The notes under the pieces are model-generated. The model saw only the letters and a list, made by a program, of their open reading frames with translations, had not been told where the DNA came from and did not search any database. A DNA stretch of 64,000 bases, taken from Chryseobacterium senegalense (GTDB lineage: Bacteria > Bacteroidota > Bacteroidia > Flavobacteriales > Weeksellaceae). Where the stretch lies: contig CYUH01000015.1 in assembly GCA_001403755.1 (NCBI GenBank), positions 1,404,589 through 1,468,588 of the forward strand, in the 5' to 3' direction. The position numbers were made by a program, and so were the translations under genes. Each line of letters opens with the position of its first letter. The first letter of the stretch is position 1. Shown here in pieces: positions 61,422-64,000 of this stretch.

Positions 61422-62813
61422 ATGAAAACAAGATTAATAATTATGCTACTGATGCTATATGCGGGGGTAGTGTGGGGACAGGATAAGTATGGTAATAAAA
61501 AAGATCTATATAGCAATGTGATTACTGTAGATTTATCAAAGGATAGCAGAATACCGTCAGTTTTAAAAAAAGGAACTTATATACGGTTTGTTTTGAGAAA
61601 TGTAAATACTTTTAAAGTTACAGGAGCATCGTTATCGAAATCAGAAAATATAAATTTTGAAACTACTCAACAGTTAATAGATTTTCAAAATTCTATTCAG
61701 GATAAAATCAGGCAACTGGAGAAAATGACTAATGAGATGGCGGTAAAGAACAGTGGCGTAAGTGATAGTGTGATAGTTCCTAACAGAGAATCCAAAAATC
61801 ATCAATTTACTTCACTTACTGAAAAATTATCTTCTGACATTGTTAAATTTGATGGTAGTTATAAGAATATTAAATCTTTGGAAGGATTTCAAAAACGTTT
61901 GGAAAGTATTGTTTCAGATTCAGTATTTACAGATTCCTTACAAGTTGTTTCAAACGCCAAGAAATTGTTTAGCTATCATTTTAAAGAAAAGGGAAATGAT
62001 ATTGAAAGCTTCAATCAAATTGATCACGATTTTAATGTAATAAAAAGGACATATTTTCAATTAACATCTGATTATGACCAATATTCTAAATTGGCTAAAG
62101 AACTTTCAAAATCTAATGTATTTCAAGCTGAAATACTGAATATTAATGATCTCTACACAAAAATCATCGAAAAAAAGTTTGAAATATCATCGAATGTAAA
62201 AAATGCAATTTTACTTTACGATAAAATCATAAAAAATCAATACACAATTGTACTTCCAGAACAACAATTGCTTGATGATACACATACATTCACACTACAA
62301 TTAAAAGATAAAAAAGGTACTGTTGTACATTCTTATTTTCCAATAAAAATACAAACTTACAGCGGTTGGAAAATCAATTTCAGCGCAGGGTATTTTTTAA
62401 GTTTTATTAGCAATGATAATTATTCTACTTACACCAGCGCATCAGGAAGTAAAGAAGTTTCCAAAGGTAATTCAGATAAAGTTACGCATGCTTTAGGAGG
62501 CTTGTTACATGTTTATCCCAATTATCCACAATGGCTGGTACAACCTGGTTTTTCGTTTGGTCTTAGTCTAGCTGATAATTCGAGTTTAGGTTTTTATGCT
62601 GGTCCTTCTTTATTTTTTCTAGAGAGGAATAGGTTGGTAACATCATTTGGATACTCATTCTTAAAAGTCAAAAGACTTAATGTTTCAAATTTAGTAGCAA
62701 TGCAAGAACCAAATAAATATGCATTTGTGAATACAGCCGATACCGAAATTCGATACGACAATGTTTACAAGGGTGCATGGTTTTTTGGTGTAACCTATAA
62801 TCTTTCAAAATAG
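61422..62813 (+). CDS. Secreted protein of unknown function
   Basis: A start at 61422 gives 463 residues beginning with the signal peptide MKTRLIIMLLMLYAGVVWGQ. The 27 upstream bases of the longer frame overlap the previous gene and are less likely. The middle part is helical and possibly coiled coil (IQDKIRQLEKMTNEMAVKNS). The last 140 residues resemble an outer-membrane beta-barrel (INFSAGYFLSFISND, YAGPSLFFLERN, WFFGVTYNLSK). The function is not known. Confidence 0.65.
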   Translation: MKTRLIIMLLMLYAGVVWGQDKYGNKKDLYSNVITVDLSKDSRIPSVLKKGTYIRFVLRNVNTFKVTGASLSKSENINFETTQQLIDFQNSIQDKIRQLEKMTNEMAVKNSGVSDSVIVPNRESKNHQFTSLTEKLSSDIVKFDGSYKNIKSLEGFQKRLESIVSDSVFTDSLQVVSNAKKLFSYHFKEKGNDIESFNQIDHDFNVIKRTYFQLTSDYDQYSKLAKELSKSNVFQAEILNINDLYTKIIEKKFEISSNVKNAILLYDKIIKNQYTIVLPEQQLLDDTHTFTLQLKDKKGTVVHSYFPIKIQTYSGWKINFSAGYFLSFISNDNYSTYTSASGSKEVSKGNSDKVTHALGGLLHVYPNYPQWLVQPGFSFGLSLADNSSLGFYAGPSLFFLERNRLVTSFGYSFLKVKRLNVSNLVAMQEPNKYAFVNTADTEIRYDNVYKGAWFFGVTYNLSK

Positions 62814-62820
62814 CTAAATC

Positions 62821-64000
62821 ATGAAAACCATAAAATTACTCCTAGTCTTTTTGCTTAGCATACCATATACGGTAACTGCACAAGAAGAAGTTGCCGATTA
62901 TAAACAATTCGAAACATTAGCAAAAAAAATAAATGCAATACAGCTCGCTACCAATGGAAAAAAAGTGAAAAATAATAATGATGACATCGCTATTAAGAAT
63001 CCTAAAAATAATTTCATGTTTAACTATAATGATCTCACTGTTAATTACATTAATGGTATCGAAGGAGCATTGCTGGTTTATGAAAATATGGACTTAGCAG
63101 AAATAGAAGAAGTAGGCATATTAGATGAAGCGATTGGCGAATGTGGAATGGTGATTCTTACTCCTAAAAATAAACAGAAATATACAATAGTGGTAGACGG
63201 TAAACCTACTAGAGAAGAGATAGATGCAATTGGCTTTTATTTTCCTTACAACGATAAAGCTAAAGGCAAAGAAATGTTTGAAGCCTTATCCGATTTAGTT
63301 TTACTAAGTAAGCAGAAAAAAGGAAAATTATCGAAAAATAGTATTAGCGACCTCAAGAAAAAATGGAAAGAAACAGAGGCTAAAAATACGGCAAAGGATT
63401 ATTTTAGCTTTTATAATAAAGAACCCGATAATATATATACCAATTTTGCATATTACAGATTAACAAATCTTGATAAATCATTTAATATTGACAAAATAGA
63501 TCTTGAGTCATATAAGTTGGGAATGTCCAAAAATGATTTTGAGGAAGTGTTTTATAAGAAATTAAAAAGCATTACATCTGAAAATGAAGTGGTAAAAGAG
63601 GTTATTAATAATTTCAAGATACCGTATGGGGCTGTTAAAGATTCAAAATATTCAAGTTATTTTTATTTTGTAAAAGATAATACTGGTGTTCCTAACCGCA
63701 AAATAAATAAAGTAAATAATGAGCTTAATTCGATAAAATCTATGTTTTTATCGGTTCCACTGCAGAAAATATCAAGCAAGCTACCAGACGTACAGGCAAA
63801 TTATTTAAATTTCTATTTTGATACAAACGATAAATTAATTGAGATAGTAATAGATTTGCCTTTATATAACAATGGAGTAACAAAAGAGAATTTTTTGGAA
63901 AGTTTTATAACTTCTTTTGGTGAGCCTAGAACTATTAGTGATACCAATAGGTATTATACTTTTTGGGGTTATGCAGAAAAAGAAATGACCTTATTTTTTA
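62821..64000 (+). CDS. Secreted protein of unknown function, 3' end outside window
   Basis: The ATG lies 7 bp after the previous stop codon and starts a signal peptide (MKTIKLLLVFLLSIPYTVTA). The frame stays open for at least 393 codons to the window end. The sequence is Lys/Asn-rich and soluble (FNYNDLTVNYINGIEGALLV, LGMSKNDFEEVFYKKLKSI) with no recognised domain. Spacing suggests cotranscription with the preceding secreted-protein genes. Confidence 0.7.
   Translation, partial: MKTIKLLLVFLLSIPYTVTAQEEVADYKQFETLAKKINAIQLATNGKKVKNNNDDIAIKNPKNNFMFNYNDLTVNYINGIEGALLVYENMDLAEIEEVGILDEAIGECGMVILTPKNKQKYTIVVDGKPTREEIDAIGFYFPYNDKAKGKEMFEALSDLVLLSKQKKGKLSKNSISDLKKKWKETEAKNTAKDYFSFYNKEPDNIYTNFAYYRLTNLDKSFNIDKIDLESYKLGMSKNDFEEVFYKKLKSITSENEVVKEVINNFKIPYGAVKDSKYSSYFYFVKDNTGVPNRKINKVNNELNSIKSMFLSVPLQKISSKLPDVQANYLNFYFDTNDKLIEIVIDLPLYNNGVTKENFLESFITSFGEPRTISDTNRYYTFWGYAEKEMTLFF

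Overview
The window is AT-rich and looks like a Bacteroidota (Flavobacteriia, probably Weeksellaceae/Chryseobacterium-like) chromosome. Evidence is the TAnnTTTG-type promoters, the TonB receptor with a carboxypeptidase-regulatory-like N-terminus, the DUF2891 and DUF4349 proteins, and the style of the insertion sequences (IS3, IS110, IS982, IS91 remnants).

Region 1 (1-17.6 kb) is mostly ordinary core genome: a DUF4349 protein, DUF2891, an acyl-CoA dehydrogenase, a long-chain acyl-CoA synthetase, Tex, and a TonB-dependent receptor. Two points stand out. The scar of a branched-chain amino acid (ilv) operon lies at 11.8-12.3 kb: an isoleucine-rich leader peptide and attenuator-like terminator followed only by the C-terminal ends of ilvC and ilvA. 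An SOS-type mutagenesis set follows: a LexA-like S24 repressor divergent from a Y-family polymerase and an error-prone DnaE-type polymerase.

Region 2 (17.7-20.9 kb) is the edge of a genomic island. It has the 3' half of a tRNA-Met(CAU) gene, a tyrosine integrase, and an AbiEi/AbiEii abortive-infection toxin-antitoxin pair.

Region 3 (20.9-50.6 kb) is the most unusual part: an integron-like cassette array. Single genes or short operons, mostly on the minus strand, are separated by about 95-195 bp imperfect palindromes that begin with RYYYAAC-like and end with GTTRRRY-like core sites. The first bases of each cargo unit are complementary to its last bases, as expected for attC-bounded circular cassettes. 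In nine units the minus-strand stop codon lies 12-17 bp from the unit edge. Cargo includes hydrolases, a metalloprotease-like protein, a beta-propeller/YeiH/LysR set, an S41 peptidase, an XRE-ImmA pair, a Schlafen/AlbA ATP-binding regulator, an SDR/Crp set, a lipoprotein, a HigBA-type toxin-antitoxin pair and an unknown 392-residue protein. Between most cargo units sits one of nine copies of a decayed element. It encodes the N-terminal part of a tyrosine recombinase fused by deletion to the C-terminal tail of an IS91-type transposase. The right end carries a candidate attI-like 97-bp segment, duplicated at 39.8 kb, next to the C-terminal 49 codons of a tyrosine recombinase. No complete array integrase is present. 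Two identical-length IS3 copies and an IS110 element inserted inside an attC-like site have further modified the array.

Region 4 (51.5-59.3 kb) is a compact plus-strand cluster: universal stress protein, GNAT, ornithine/alanine racemase-like enzyme, AraC regulator, GNAT-nitrilase fusion, amino-acid permease and MscS channel. Its two transcription units share a nearly identical 20-bp promoter block, which suggests one regulon for an amino-acid-like or nitrogenous substrate. A disrupted IS982 copy follows. The window ends with three secreted proteins of unknown function, the first frameshifted and the last running off the edge.
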